A stretch of 64,000 nucleotides of DNA. Origin: Arenibacter sp. P308M17. Lineage in GTDB: Bacteria; Bacteroidota; Bacteroidia; Flavobacteriales; Flavobacteriaceae. Every line of letters begins with the position of its first letter. Within the stretch, counting starts at the first letter, position 1. A model generated the notes under the pieces. The model saw nothing but the letters and a program-made list of their open reading frames with translations. It did no database searches and was not told where the DNA came from. Location of the stretch: the NCBI RefSeq assembly GCF_003426735.1, contig NZ_QVON01000001.1:558001-622000 (forward strand), given 5' to 3'. Positions 42,935 to 51,370 of the stretch are shown here, in pieces. The position numbers and the translations under genes were made by a program.

Positions 42935-44143
42935 TCAAAGCAGCAAAGCCGCAGCATCGTCAAGAACTGCACTCCCCAATTCCTTTAAATAAACCTGGGT
43001 TGTGGTCAAATCTTTGTGTCCCAATGATTCTCCAATAATATCTGTAGCCACTCCTTTTTGTTTTAAACAATTGGCAAAACTATGCCGTGCCACATAACTG
43101 GACAAGGATTTGTTTATACCACATAGTCTTGCTATTTCTTTTAAGTCCCTATTATATTTGGCCAGGGTCTTCTTTTTACGATGATCGATCTGGGCCGGGG
43201 TGAGACCGTCCTTTAATAGGATGGGAAATACATATTTAGTGGGCAACGAATGTTGTTGATAATAATCTAGGATTTCTTGTACCGGTGGAAGAATGGTTAT
43301 AACAAACCTGCCCTTGGTTTTGCTTCTGATATAAGAAATCGTTGTTGCCTCGACATCTTGCCATTTGAGGACCATCATATCGGTATAATTCATCCCTCTG
43401 GTATAAAAGCTGAATACAAAATAATTTCTGGAATCTGTTAAATGTGGATAATGGGATACATCAAAGTTGATGATTTTGGTTACCTGATCAAAGTCCAAGG
43501 CCTTTTTGATACCCTGACCTTTTAGTTTTGATATCTTATAGGTCTTGAAAGGGTGGTCTACGTCCTTTATAATATTCCGTTCAATGGCCTTATTGTACAA
43601 TGCTCTCAAAGTGCGTTGCTTTATGCTGATTCCACCATCCGTTCCGCCTCTGGATCTTAGCCATGCCTCATATTTGTTTAAAAAGGTATTGGTAATGTCC
43701 TGAAACCTTATTTTTCTATGTCCGCAAAAGTTTTTGACCGATTTCATGGTCTCTTCATACATTGTGGCGTTGCCCATTCTTCCCGAGAGTTTTAATTCTG
43801 AAACTATTTCTTCCCAAAAAGGAAAAACAGCATCGTTTGCAGGATTGCTGTCCACCCGGAATCGCTGACCAAAATCGTCCAGGTTGAAAAATTCTTTTTT
43901 AAATTCAAGGTCTGCATAGACTTTTAGTGCCCGGTCTTTTATTTTCAACAACAGCCTATTGTTTTGAATGTAGTTGGCATTGTTTTTATTAAAACAACCG
44001 GTATGGGTATCCCATTCCCTTTCTGAGCTTTTAAAAATTGTGTTGAAGTATTTTGTTTTTCTATCTTTAGTGATTCTTAGGCAGACAGGATAAGTTCCAT
44101 CGGAAAGGCCTTTTTTTCGCAAAACAATCTTGATACTGGACAT
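42935..44143 (-). CDS. Tyrosine recombinase (integrase) of the element
   Basis: The 402-aa integrase has an N-terminal arm-binding domain (about 1-90: MSSIKIVLRKKGLSDGTYPVCLRITKDRKTKYFNT), a SAM-like core-binding domain (about 105-205) and a catalytic domain with R249 (SFYTRGMN), K275/K277, R353 (VARHSFANCL), H376 (LGHKDL) and nucleophile Y385 (TTQVYL). All catalytic residues are present. It lies 150 bp from the right attachment site and reads away from it, as usual. Its start is next to the arm-site repeat at 44159. Confidence 0.95.
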   Translation of the reverse strand: MSSIKIVLRKKGLSDGTYPVCLRITKDRKTKYFNTIFKSSEREWDTHTGCFNKNNANYIQNNRLLLKIKDRALKVYADLEFKKEFFNLDDFGQRFRVDSNPANDAVFPFWEEIVSELKLSGRMGNATMYEETMKSVKNFCGHRKIRFQDITNTFLNKYEAWLRSRGGTDGGISIKQRTLRALYNKAIERNIIKDVDHPFKTYKISKLKGQGIKKALDFDQVTKIINFDVSHYPHLTDSRNYFVFSFYTRGMNYTDMMVLKWQDVEATTISYIRSKTKGRFVITILPPVQEILDYYQQHSLPTKYVFPILLKDGLTPAQIDHRKKKTLAKYNRDLKEIARLCGINKSLSSYVARHSFANCLKQKGVATDIIGESLGHKDLTTTQVYLKELGSAVLDDAAALLL

Positions 44144-44158
44144 AGCTTTTAGTTTAAT

Positions 44159-44181
44159 GGGTACAACATAGGTACAACAAA
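44159..44181. repeat. Putative integrase arm site, right
   Basis: Identical over 23 bp to 31137-31159, with the phased pair GGTACAAC-ATA-GGTACAAC. It lies between the integrase start and attR. Confidence 0.55.
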
Positions 44182-44295
44182 TTGGATCTTAGAACCATAT
44201 TTGATGACGGCCGATATAAAATTACAAATCTTAACTAACTGATAATCAATCTAAATGATAGTTAAAAGCGTTAAATGAAATGTAATTTTAATCGT

Positions 44296-44338
44296 CTGTC
44301 ACGCAGGGGGTCGCGGGTTCGAGTCCCGTCCGGACCGC
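44296..44338 (+). repeat. Right attachment site (attR), tRNA-Asp 3' fragment
   Basis: A 43-bp copy of the 3' half of tRNA-Asp without any 5' half, marking the right end of the element. It is followed by CTA instead of CCA. Confidence 0.93.
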
Positions 44339-44339
44339 T

Positions 44340-44371
44340 AAAAGCCTTCAACGCAAGTTGGGGGCTTTTTT
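44340..44371 (+). terminator. Original tRNA-Asp terminator, displaced
   Basis: AAAAGCC (44340-44346) pairs with GGCTTTT (44363-44369), with inner AAC/GTT pairs and a T run. It directly follows attR, so it was the chromosomal terminator before integration. Confidence 0.75.
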
Positions 44372-44733
44372 CGTCTGTTAATATTCTGTCATTTTCTTTA
44401 GTTTATTTGGATCATGACTAATTGGGGATCAAGTCCAAAATCTGGGTTTTTGATCCATTAAAGAATTGAAAATTCTGCTCTGCCCAGGCCATACCCTCAA
44501 GATTTTGAAGTTTTATACCAAAACCATATTGGAATCATCCATTTAAAATATTTTTTAAATATTTCAACAAATTTGATTAGTTTAGGAGGTATGGTTTGGT
44601 ATGGGAATCAGGGATTTATGTGCGTTGGATAAAAGGTTGCATGCGCTTTCCTATGGCGACTAAAATAGACAATGATTTTTCAACGCATCCATGGGGATGT
44701 AACACTACTAGACTGTAATCAATATAACGCTAT
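44372..44733. other. Intergenic region right of the element
   Basis: No clear gene. On the minus strand 44407-44526 contains a short protein-like stretch ending at a stop (FQYGFGIKLQNLEGMAWAEQ...), possibly a remnant. The rest is A/T-rich with no feature I can name. Confidence 0.25.
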
Positions 44734-44760
44734 TTGGCACGGAAAAGAAAATATAAAGAT

Positions 44761-46527
44761 ATGGCAGTACCCATTCACTTAAAAAGCGTCCTATATATGC
44801 TGCTGTTATCCGGCATTTTAGCACAATGTTCCAAGAATTTGCCGCCCGGAGACATTGATAATGGGGGATTGATACTTCCGGAAGGTTTTGAGGCGGTAGT
44901 GGTGGTGGACAGTATCGGGCCGGCAAGGCATCTTGCAGTCAACGATAATGGGGATATCTATATTAAGATGCGATTTGCCCATGAACAAGGTGAGAATATT
45001 GGTCTGCGCGATAACAACAATGACGGAAAAGCGGACCAAATAGAACGGTTCGGGGTATTTGATCCGCGGGGTTATTACGCTACAGGGATGCGGATCTATA
45101 AGGATTATTTATATTATAGCACAGCGAGTACCGTGTATCGGCAAAAACTTACAAAAGGAAAGTTGGTGCCCGAAAGTGAACCGGAGATCATGCTCACGGA
45201 TGATTATCGAAATTCCCCACATGGTTATTCCCATATTGCCAAACCACTGACTTTTGACCGGGACGGCCATATGTACGTTCCCTTTGGCTCCCCTGGGGAT
45301 ATCTGCCAATCAAAGGGACAGGACAGAAAACCCGGCGCACTGGGGCAGGATCCCTGCCCGGAACTGGAGTGGCATGCCGGTATATGGCAGTTTGACACCA
45401 ACAAGCCCGGTCAGACACAAAAGGATGGATACCGCTATGCCACGGGTATCAGGAGTATTGTGGGAATGGATTGGAACCACAACGATAATACCTTGTACGC
45501 CTTACAGCACGGAAGGGACAACCTGAACCGTAATTGGCCCGAGTATTTTTCCCCTTGGCAAAGTGCTATGTTGCCGTCGGAAGAATTTCTTAAGATCGAG
45601 GAGGGGACCAATGCTGGTTGGCCGTACTATTATTACGATCATATGCAGGGCAAAAAACTACTAAATCCCGAGTACGGGGGGGATGGCAAAAAGGAGGGTG
45701 ATGGAGCCAAATACGCCCAGCCTTTAATTGGTTTTCCAGGTCATTGGGCACCTAACGACCTGCATTTCTATCAGGGAGATCAATTCCCTGAACATTATAA
45801 AAACGGTGCCTTTATCGCCTTTCACGGTTCAACCATTAGGGCACCTTTTCCTCAGGCCGGTTATTTTATTGGGTTTGTCCCATTTAAAAATGGGCAAGCG
45901 GGCGAGTGGGAGGTTTTTGCCGACGGTTTTACACAGGTCGATAAAATAGTTGATACCGACGATGCGGGATACAGGCCCATGGGCATTGCCATGGGACCGG
46001 ACGGATCTTTGTATATCAGCGAAAGTGAACACGGAAAAATTTGGCGGGTCATGTACAAAGGGGATAAAAGGAATTTCGGCAGGGATCAGCTTTCGCAAAT
46101 GGAAAAACTTAAAGAGTTGCCGCATATCAAAACTCCAGATGAAAAAAGAGATGACCTTACACCGCTCAGGGCAGAGGCAGGAGCAGTATTATACAATAAA
46201 TACTGTGGGTCCTGCCATATGGCCAATGGGATGGGAGATGGAAGTAGGTTTCCGCCTATCGCCGGTTCCGAATGGGTCAAAGGGGACCAAAAAGTACTCA
46301 TAGATGTTGTTTTGAGCGGCTTAAAAGGGCCTATCGAAGTGAATGGAAAGACCTATGACGGCGTGATGCCACCGGTAGATTACTTGGAAGATGAAGAAAT
46401 AGCCCAGATACTGACGTACATAAGGAAGGAGTTTGGGGATAACGCACCTCCGGTTGGCTCCTACTATGTAAAAGAGGGCCGGTACTATGCAAGGAAGAAA
46501 AAGGAGGCCTTAAAGAGTGGAATTTAA
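44761..46527 (+). CDS. PQQ-dependent sugar dehydrogenase-like propeller with C-terminal cytochrome c, lipoprotein
   Basis: Started at ATG 44761 the 588-aa protein has a lipoprotein signal (YMLLLSGILAQC); a TTG nine codons earlier is less likely. The first ~450 aa form a GDH/sorbosone-dehydrogenase-type beta-propeller (ILPEGFEAVVVVDSIGPARHLAVNDNGDIY, ATGIRSIVGMDWN, YRPMGIAMGPDGSLYISE). The last ~100 aa are a monohaem cytochrome c with CGSCH and GVMPP (Met ligand). It should oxidise a sugar or alcohol in the periplasm and pass electrons to its own haem. Transcribed alone, convergent with the LytTR gene. Confidence 0.88.
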   Translation: MAVPIHLKSVLYMLLLSGILAQCSKNLPPGDIDNGGLILPEGFEAVVVVDSIGPARHLAVNDNGDIYIKMRFAHEQGENIGLRDNNNDGKADQIERFGVFDPRGYYATGMRIYKDYLYYSTASTVYRQKLTKGKLVPESEPEIMLTDDYRNSPHGYSHIAKPLTFDRDGHMYVPFGSPGDICQSKGQDRKPGALGQDPCPELEWHAGIWQFDTNKPGQTQKDGYRYATGIRSIVGMDWNHNDNTLYALQHGRDNLNRNWPEYFSPWQSAMLPSEEFLKIEEGTNAGWPYYYYDHMQGKKLLNPEYGGDGKKEGDGAKYAQPLIGFPGHWAPNDLHFYQGDQFPEHYKNGAFIAFHGSTIRAPFPQAGYFIGFVPFKNGQAGEWEVFADGFTQVDKIVDTDDAGYRPMGIAMGPDGSLYISESEHGKIWRVMYKGDKRNFGRDQLSQMEKLKELPHIKTPDEKRDDLTPLRAEAGAVLYNKYCGSCHMANGMGDGSRFPPIAGSEWVKGDQKVLIDVVLSGLKGPIEVNGKTYDGVMPPVDYLEDEEIAQILTYIRKEFGDNAPPVGSYYVKEGRYYARKKKEALKSGI

Positions 46528-46540
46528 TTATTATGGCCGA

Positions 46541-47266
46541 TCACAATCCCAGGAAGGCAAAGAATTGAGTCTTGTGGCTTTCTCCGATAGGGATACGGGT
46601 GTCGTTGATAACGATCCGGTTCCTTTGAATGGTCTTAATGACATTTACATTCACCACAAAAGATTTATGTACCCGTATAAATTGGTTTTGCGGTAATTTG
46701 TCCAAAATATCCTTAAAGCTTAGAAGTGTCAGGATGGTCTTGTTGGTGCCCTTGATATGAATTTTTAAATAGTCTTTAAGCCCTTGTATATACTCAATTT
46801 CGTCCAGATTTATTTTAATGTTTTCATGTTCCGACCTCACAAATATGAATTTTTGCGAATCGGTGTTTCCGCCATTGGAAGGAAAAATATTGGCAGTTAA
46901 AGGCACCTTTCTTTGAGCCAAAATCTCCTTGGTCCTTGAAACGGCCTTAATAAATCTATGGTAAGGGATAGGCTTGACCAAGTAGTCAACGGCATTAAGC
47001 TCAAACCCTTCTACGGCGTAATGTGCGTAGGCAGTAGTAAAAACGAATAATGGCCTATTTTCCAAGGCATTTATAAATTCAAGACCGCTTATTTGTGGCA
47101 TTTCTATGTCGCAAAAAATTAAATCCACCTTTTTTTCCTTTATAACGGTAATGGCATCCAAAGGATTGGTAAAAGTTCCTACCACTTCCGTAAAGTCTAT
47201 TTTTTTGCAATAGTCGGTTAATACATCTATTGCCAGGGGTTCGTCATCAATGATTATACAATTCAC
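46541..47266 (-). CDS. LytTR-family response regulator
   Basis: The 241-aa protein joins a receiver domain (IIIDDEPLA, phospho-acceptor in LIFCDIEMPQISG, VFTTAYAHYAVEGFELNAVDYLVKP) to a C-terminal LytTR DNA-binding domain (IKINLDEIEYIQGLKDYLKIHI...NQFIRVHKSFVVNVNVIKTIQRNRI). It overlaps the sensor kinase gene by 20 bp. Its targets may include the neighbouring Kelch and DUF4270 genes (inference). Confidence 0.95.
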   Translation of the reverse strand: MNCIIIDDEPLAIDVLTDYCKKIDFTEVVGTFTNPLDAITVIKEKKVDLIFCDIEMPQISGLEFINALENRPLFVFTTAYAHYAVEGFELNAVDYLVKPIPYHRFIKAVSRTKEILAQRKVPLTANIFPSNGGNTDSQKFIFVRSEHENIKINLDEIEYIQGLKDYLKIHIKGTNKTILTLLSFKDILDKLPQNQFIRVHKSFVVNVNVIKTIQRNRIVINDTRIPIGESHKTQFFAFLGL

Positions 47267-48308
47267 GGCTTTTTAAATTTAGGGTTAAATTTACCTCATA
47301 GGACTTTCCGTCATCGTTTATAAGCAAGACATGTGAATGTGGATACAAATAGTTCAATCTATTTTTGACGTTCTCCAGACCCAGCCCGCTGCTTCCCGAT
47401 TTTGCCTTAAAGGTTCCTATTATATTCACTACCTGTAAATGAATGGATTCATTATCTATGGAAAGGTTTATTTTAACAGAGGTTTTGCCGTTATAATCGG
47501 TACCGTATTTGAATGCATTTTCAATAAAGGAGATGAACAATAGGGGGGGGACAAATTTCCCCTTCTCCTCGCCCGATATTTTTAGCATCACATTTTCACT
47601 ATTGGCCAGACGTAGCCTTTGCAATGACACGTAACTTTTTATGTATTCCAGTTCCTTGCTTAAGGGTACATGTCCCTTATCGGCCTCGTACAGCATATAT
47701 CGCATCAGTTCTGATAAATTAATGACCGCCTCGGGGGTATCGGTAGATTGTTTAACGGAAAGTGAATAAATAGTGTTCAAGGAATTGAATAGGAAATGTG
47801 GGTTGAGCTGTGTCTTTAAGAATTGGAGCTCGGTCTGTATTTTTTCCTTTTCCACCAATTTCCGAAGATCTTCGTTGGTCTGCCATTCAGTATACAGTTT
47901 TAACATAGTGCTGAAAATATAGGGAATAGCAAAGATAACACTGGTCATCAGTGAAAACCGTATTATACCTAGACCCCTTTCGCTTGGTGGGTGCATAGGC
48001 ATTCCCCTTCGTGCTAGGTCTTCTGGAGGAGTTGGAGGGAATGCGATATTTGTAAAAAGACCAAGGGCCAAAAGAAGTAGTATAGATAAGACTATATAGG
48101 TCCACCTGCGCTCTTTTAGTAAAAATTTTGGTACCAGATAGTTGTAATTGAAGTAAAACAGGGCTATTGCCAATAGCAATTTAGCAACAAGACCATAGGT
48201 ATGGCTCTTGGATCCCGTTAAAAAGGGATAAAATAAAATTCCGGACAGCGTACACCATAAAAGGAGGTGAACTAGCCATTTCGGAATATTTTTTTTATCA
48301 AGGACCAT
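47247..48308 (-). CDS. LytS/YehU-type sensor histidine kinase
   Basis: The 353-aa inner-membrane protein has about four transmembrane helices in the first 150 aa, then the His_kinase domain LQFLKTQLNPHFLFNSLNTIYSLS with the phospho-accepting His, and a GHKL ATPase (LFISFIENAFKYGTD, GSSGLGLENVKNRL). It is the cognate kinase of the LytTR regulator that follows. It starts 8 bp after the DUF4907 gene, so DUF4907-kinase-regulator is one operon. Confidence 0.95.
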   Translation of the reverse strand: MVLDKKNIPKWLVHLLLWCTLSGILFYPFLTGSKSHTYGLVAKLLLAIALFYFNYNYLVPKFLLKERRWTYIVLSILLLLALGLFTNIAFPPTPPEDLARRGMPMHPPSERGLGIIRFSLMTSVIFAIPYIFSTMLKLYTEWQTNEDLRKLVEKEKIQTELQFLKTQLNPHFLFNSLNTIYSLSVKQSTDTPEAVINLSELMRYMLYEADKGHVPLSKELEYIKSYVSLQRLRLANSENVMLKISGEEKGKFVPPLLFISFIENAFKYGTDYNGKTSVKINLSIDNESIHLQVVNIIGTFKAKSGSSGLGLENVKNRLNYLYPHSHVLLINDDGKSYEVNLTLNLKSRELYNH

Positions 48309-48316
48309 GTATTTCT

Positions 48317-48658
48317 TTAGTATGGTTTTAATTCCTCTAGTTCGGAAATTGTTAAAACGGGACTCTCTTTTTTTAATAATTTGCTGATTACCTTATTGGC
48401 GGTACGCTGGGCATCCTTGGCGGTTGTAAATGGTCTTTTTCCTTCCAAAATAGGAATATACTCCTGCTTTATAAGTATTCTACCTTTTAGATCAATTTGA
48501 TATCCATAGCCACTACCCACTTTAAATATTTGGGAATGAAATGGTGTTTTGCCTTTTGTTGTACCTAAAGAGTAATTTGAAAAGCTGAATAACAAAGATA
48601 CGGCTACCACCGTTATCAAAATATACGCTACTAAAATTCTTTTCATTTTGTTTTTCAT
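48317..48658 (-). CDS. DUF4907-type small exported protein
   Basis: The 113-aa protein has an N-terminal hydrophobic segment (VAYILITVVAVSLLFSF) and the pattern GYGYQIDLKGRILIKQEYIPILEGKRPFTTAKDAQRTANKVISKLLK, matching the DUF4907 family of Bacteroidota. It is anchored or periplasmic, function unknown, and in my knowledge often found next to Kelch lipoproteins as here. A hairpin ends 3 nt before its first ATG; ATG at 48646 is an alternative start. Confidence 0.8.
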   Translation of the reverse strand: MKNKMKRILVAYILITVVAVSLLFSFSNYSLGTTKGKTPFHSQIFKVGSGYGYQIDLKGRILIKQEYIPILEGKRPFTTAKDAQRTANKVISKLLKKESPVLTISELEELKPY

Positions 48659-48661
48659 TTT

Positions 48662-48693
48662 AAAAGAGCTACACCATAAAGCATAGCTCTTTT
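48662..48693 (-). terminator. Hairpin between the Kelch and DUF4907 genes
   Basis: AAAAGAGCTA (48662-48671) and TAGCTCTTTT (48684-48693) form a perfect 10-bp stem with a 12-nt loop and a T-rich end. It probably ends the Kelch transcript, but because it abuts the DUF4907 start it could also limit translation there. Confidence 0.6.
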
Positions 48694-48734
48694 TACTCGA
48701 TAATCGAGATTTAAATGCTCCGACGCTTGCGTCG
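48692..48734. repeat. ACTCGATAATCGAGA module and CGACGC/GCGTCG palindrome
   Basis: 48692-48715 is the reverse complement of 24755-24778 with one change; CGACGC-TT-GCGTCG follows at 48721-48734. Both copies of the first module lie 1-2 nt from a strong hairpin. Further right, 48762-48787 is a GC-rich segment (CTTCGTGGGCTTGCCCAGAGG-like) also of REP character. Confidence 0.5.
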
Positions 48735-48819
48735 AAATCAAACTTGAATTTCCTTTCAATGCTTCGTGGGCTTGCCCAGAGGTGGTTTACTAATCAGCAA
48801 ATAAACATAATCGAAATCA

Positions 48820-49851
48820 CTAATCTTCGTCGTCGTATTCGTCATATGGGAAAAACTCTTCCAGATCATCCAAGTATAAACTACCCGAACGTCCTAGGCC
48901 AATAAACGCCCTTACATTGTTGGAGAATACTACCACATCCTGCCTTGAGGTTCGTTCAAAACTTGTTTTGGATTCCCATGTATCGGTATCAGGGTCATAT
49001 TCCCAAATAGACTGTAAGGTTCCGCCAGATGTTCCACAGGCTATGTATCCGTAATCGTTCATGGTAAAACCTACCGCATTGCTCCGTACAATGGTGTAAT
49101 CATCCTCCTCGTCCAAGTCCAGTTTTTGGGTCCAACTTTCCGTGGCAGGATCAAACGCCCAAAAGTCATCCAAATAAATGCCATTGGAAACCCCTGTCCC
49201 CATATATACCTGATCTCCTATTGTAAAGGTAGTTGCAGCTCTTCTTTTGTCGCCGCCAAAACCTACCAACTCGATCCAGCTATCGGTGGAGGGGTCATAT
49301 TTCCAAAAATCCTTGCGGTCGTTGTCACCGTCAAAACCGGTACCGAAGTAACCAAAGCCATTTATACCGAATGCCACAGCACTTCGCCTTGGAGTGGATG
49401 GGAACCCTGCAATTGGGGTCCAGGTATTAGTGCTTGGATCATAGGAATAAAAATCCGACAGTTCGTCCAAGCCATCATAGCCAGACCCAATATACCCCTT
49501 TTCGTTTATGGTAAAACCAACAGCGGCATTCCTCGCCGTTCCCGGGAAATCGGCCTTTTGGGACCAATAATCACCATCCATGTCATAGGACCAAAAGGAG
49601 GTTAGGTAATCATCCCCATCGAACCCTACTCCACAATACCCTATGTCCCCAATGGTGAAATAGGCGCTTCCGCTACGTGGACTGCCATCAAATACCGATC
49701 TGTCCGTCCAATTTCCCAAATCTTCTTCCTCATCGTCGTTAGAGCAACTTACCATTGCGCTAAGGGCCAAGCAGGCCATAGCCAACACCTTAATGTGGTT
49801 TATCCCGGCCTTCATGTTATTCATGTACTTCATTCGTAAATTTTTGTTCAA
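48820..49851 (-). CDS. Kelch-repeat surface lipoprotein
   Basis: The 343-aa lipoprotein (signal ending in LALSAMVSC, then an acidic SNDDEEED tail that favours outer-membrane/surface export in Bacteroidota) consists of six Kelch-like repeats of about 48 aa. Each contains a pattern such as GYCGVGFDGDDYLTSFWSYDMDGDYW, GYIGSGYDGLDELSDFYSYDPSTNTW or GYFGTGFDGDNDRKDFWKYDPSTDSW. It should fold as a beta-propeller. It is divergent from the DUF4270 gene. The start may be any of the Met codons at 1, 7 or 10. Confidence 0.9.
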   Translation of the reverse strand: MNKNLRMKYMNNMKAGINHIKVLAMACLALSAMVSCSNDDEEEDLGNWTDRSVFDGSPRSGSAYFTIGDIGYCGVGFDGDDYLTSFWSYDMDGDYWSQKADFPGTARNAAVGFTINEKGYIGSGYDGLDELSDFYSYDPSTNTWTPIAGFPSTPRRSAVAFGINGFGYFGTGFDGDNDRKDFWKYDPSTDSWIELVGFGGDKRRAATTFTIGDQVYMGTGVSNGIYLDDFWAFDPATESWTQKLDLDEEDDYTIVRSNAVGFTMNDYGYIACGTSGGTLQSIWEYDPDTDTWESKTSFERTSRQDVVVFSNNVRAFIGLGRSGSLYLDDLEEFFPYDEYDDED

Positions 49852-49915
49852 ATCTAATTGGCGAAGACCGTGTTTAAAACTTAAATAGATAAAGGCTTCT
49901 ATTTAACATATGAAA

Positions 49916-49950
49916 ACGGGTATTTTATCTACCAATCAAAGACGGTATTT
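49916..49950. promoter_or_regulatory. Possible LytTR-type direct repeat in the Kelch/DUF4270 gap
   Basis: ACGGGTATTT (49916-49925) and ACGGTATTT (49942-49950) are near-identical direct repeats 26 bp apart in the divergent promoter region; LytTR regulators bind spaced direct repeats. Assignment is speculative. Confidence 0.25.
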
Positions 49951-50053
49951 AATAGGTAAAATGGGGCTATTGGTCCTATAACTTAATGGGTTGGTCTATT
50001 GGGGTTTCCGGGCTGCCAAAACCCCTATACTTTTGACCATAAATCATAAACGA

Positions 50054-51370
50054 ATGAAAAAATTCCTTGGACTTATGGCTTGGTCGATATTAATGGTTTC
50101 ATGTAGTACGGATACTATTAATGATTCCGATTTTGTTGCTGGCGGCACATTTACCAACAGTAATATACGGGTGGTGCAAATAGATACCATGAAGGTGGAG
50201 ACCTATACCATGAAATTTGATAGCCTGATCACCTCACAGGCCTCCCGTATGCTGATAGGAAAATATATGGATCCCGTTTTTGGGGCCGTAAGAAGTGCGA
50301 GTTATACAGAATTATTGCCCAAAAACTATTCCATTGATTCCGAAGCGGAGTACGATAGTATCGCCTTTATGCTTAAATATGACAATTATTATTACAATGA
50401 CACCTTAAAAAGCAATACCATCCATATCAAAAGGTTAAGTGAAATATTGTATCCGGCAGATCGCAGCGATTTCTACAATACCAGTAAGGTGGCATATTTA
50501 GAGGAAGATTTGGGTTCCATAACCTATACACCCAGACCTTATGAAACTGATTCTTTGTTTATAAAATTGAGCGACACCTTGGGGCTTGCCCTTTTTGGGA
50601 AGTTACAGTAAAAGGATATTACAAATGCAGAAGAATTTAAGGATTACTTTCCTGGGGTAACCTTTCAACCGGATGAAGACGACAATGGGGCCATAGTAGG
50701 GTTTAATTTTTCTACTAGTGTAATGCGAATGTATTACAGTATTCCCGGAGAATCCAGTCGCACCCAATTAACAGCAGATTTTGCCATAAACACTACAAGT
50801 AGCCCTATTCCTTTCTTTAACCGGATGTCGGTGGTCGAGACCAACGAATATCTAAAGACATTAACGGATAAGAAAGTTGTCCTCAATAGTTCGGAATCTG
50901 AGAATCAAAGTTTTGTTCAATCCGGTATAGGGTACACGACCAAAATAGAATTCCCCAATTTAAAAACGCTGTTCGATATTCGGGGACAGGGCACCTTGTT
51001 GAATGCCGTTCTTAAAATTAAACCGGTTTTGGGATCTTATAATGATGCACTGGCCTTAAGGGACAGCCTATCGCTATATATAGTAGATCAGAACAACAAT
51101 TTAACGGATCAATTGGTTGGAACGGACAATGCAAGTGTGCAAGCTATCCTAAACCGTGTTGGTGAAGAATTCAATGATGTTTATTATGAAATACCTCTTA
51201 CCACCTATGTAGAAGGTATTTTGTCATCGGAAAGGGATACGGACAATACCATTATTCTTTTACCGGATAATTATAACAGTACTGTAGACCGCTTTGTTTT
51301 AATGGGGAATAAGGCCGATCAGGGTGTAAAATTAGAACTAACCTATGCCATATATGATGAAGAGGAATAA
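50054..51370 (+). pseudogene. DUF4270 lipoprotein gene interrupted by one in-frame stop
   Basis: From ATG 50054 (MKKFLGLMAWSILMVSCSTD, lipoprotein signal) one frame encodes a DUF4270 protein, but CAG-TAA-AAG puts a stop at 50609-50611 after 185 codons. The same frame then continues without break (KDITNAEEFKDYFPGVTFQP...) to 51370, total about 438 codons, the normal family length. No frameshift is involved. It is a recent nonsense mutation, a sequencing error, or readthrough. DUF4270 proteins are exported lipoproteins of unknown function that accompany Kelch and outer-membrane barrel proteins. Confidence 0.82.

Larger units (their letters stand above)
31046..44338. mobile_element. Integrative mobilizable element (NBU-like) in tRNA-Asp, about 13.3 kb
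   Basis: It is bounded by 43-bp perfect direct repeats (31046-31088 and 44296-44338), the left one being the 3' end of tRNA-Asp. It encodes a tyrosine integrase next to the right end, an excisionase-like HTH protein, a primase-helicase, a CHC2/Toprim primase, MobC and a MOBP relaxase, the gene set of Bacteroides NBU-type mobilizable units. No type IV secretion or coupling protein is present, so transfer would need a helper. Cargo: a SymE-like toxin, an Xre regulator and a four-gene GHKL/REC/C5-methyltransferase operon. Confidence 0.92.

Noticed and set aside
44296..44338. Second tRNA-Asp gene
   Set aside because: Only the 3' half is present; the sequence before it has no acceptor or D-arm, so it is the attR duplicate.
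31046..44338. Prophage
   Set aside because: No capsid, terminase, tail or lysis genes; a relaxase and MobC are present.
46541..48308. LytS/LytTR pair as part of the PQQ-dehydrogenase locus
   Set aside because: The genes are convergent and the pair is overlapped with DUF4907, so it belongs to the Kelch/DUF4270 side.
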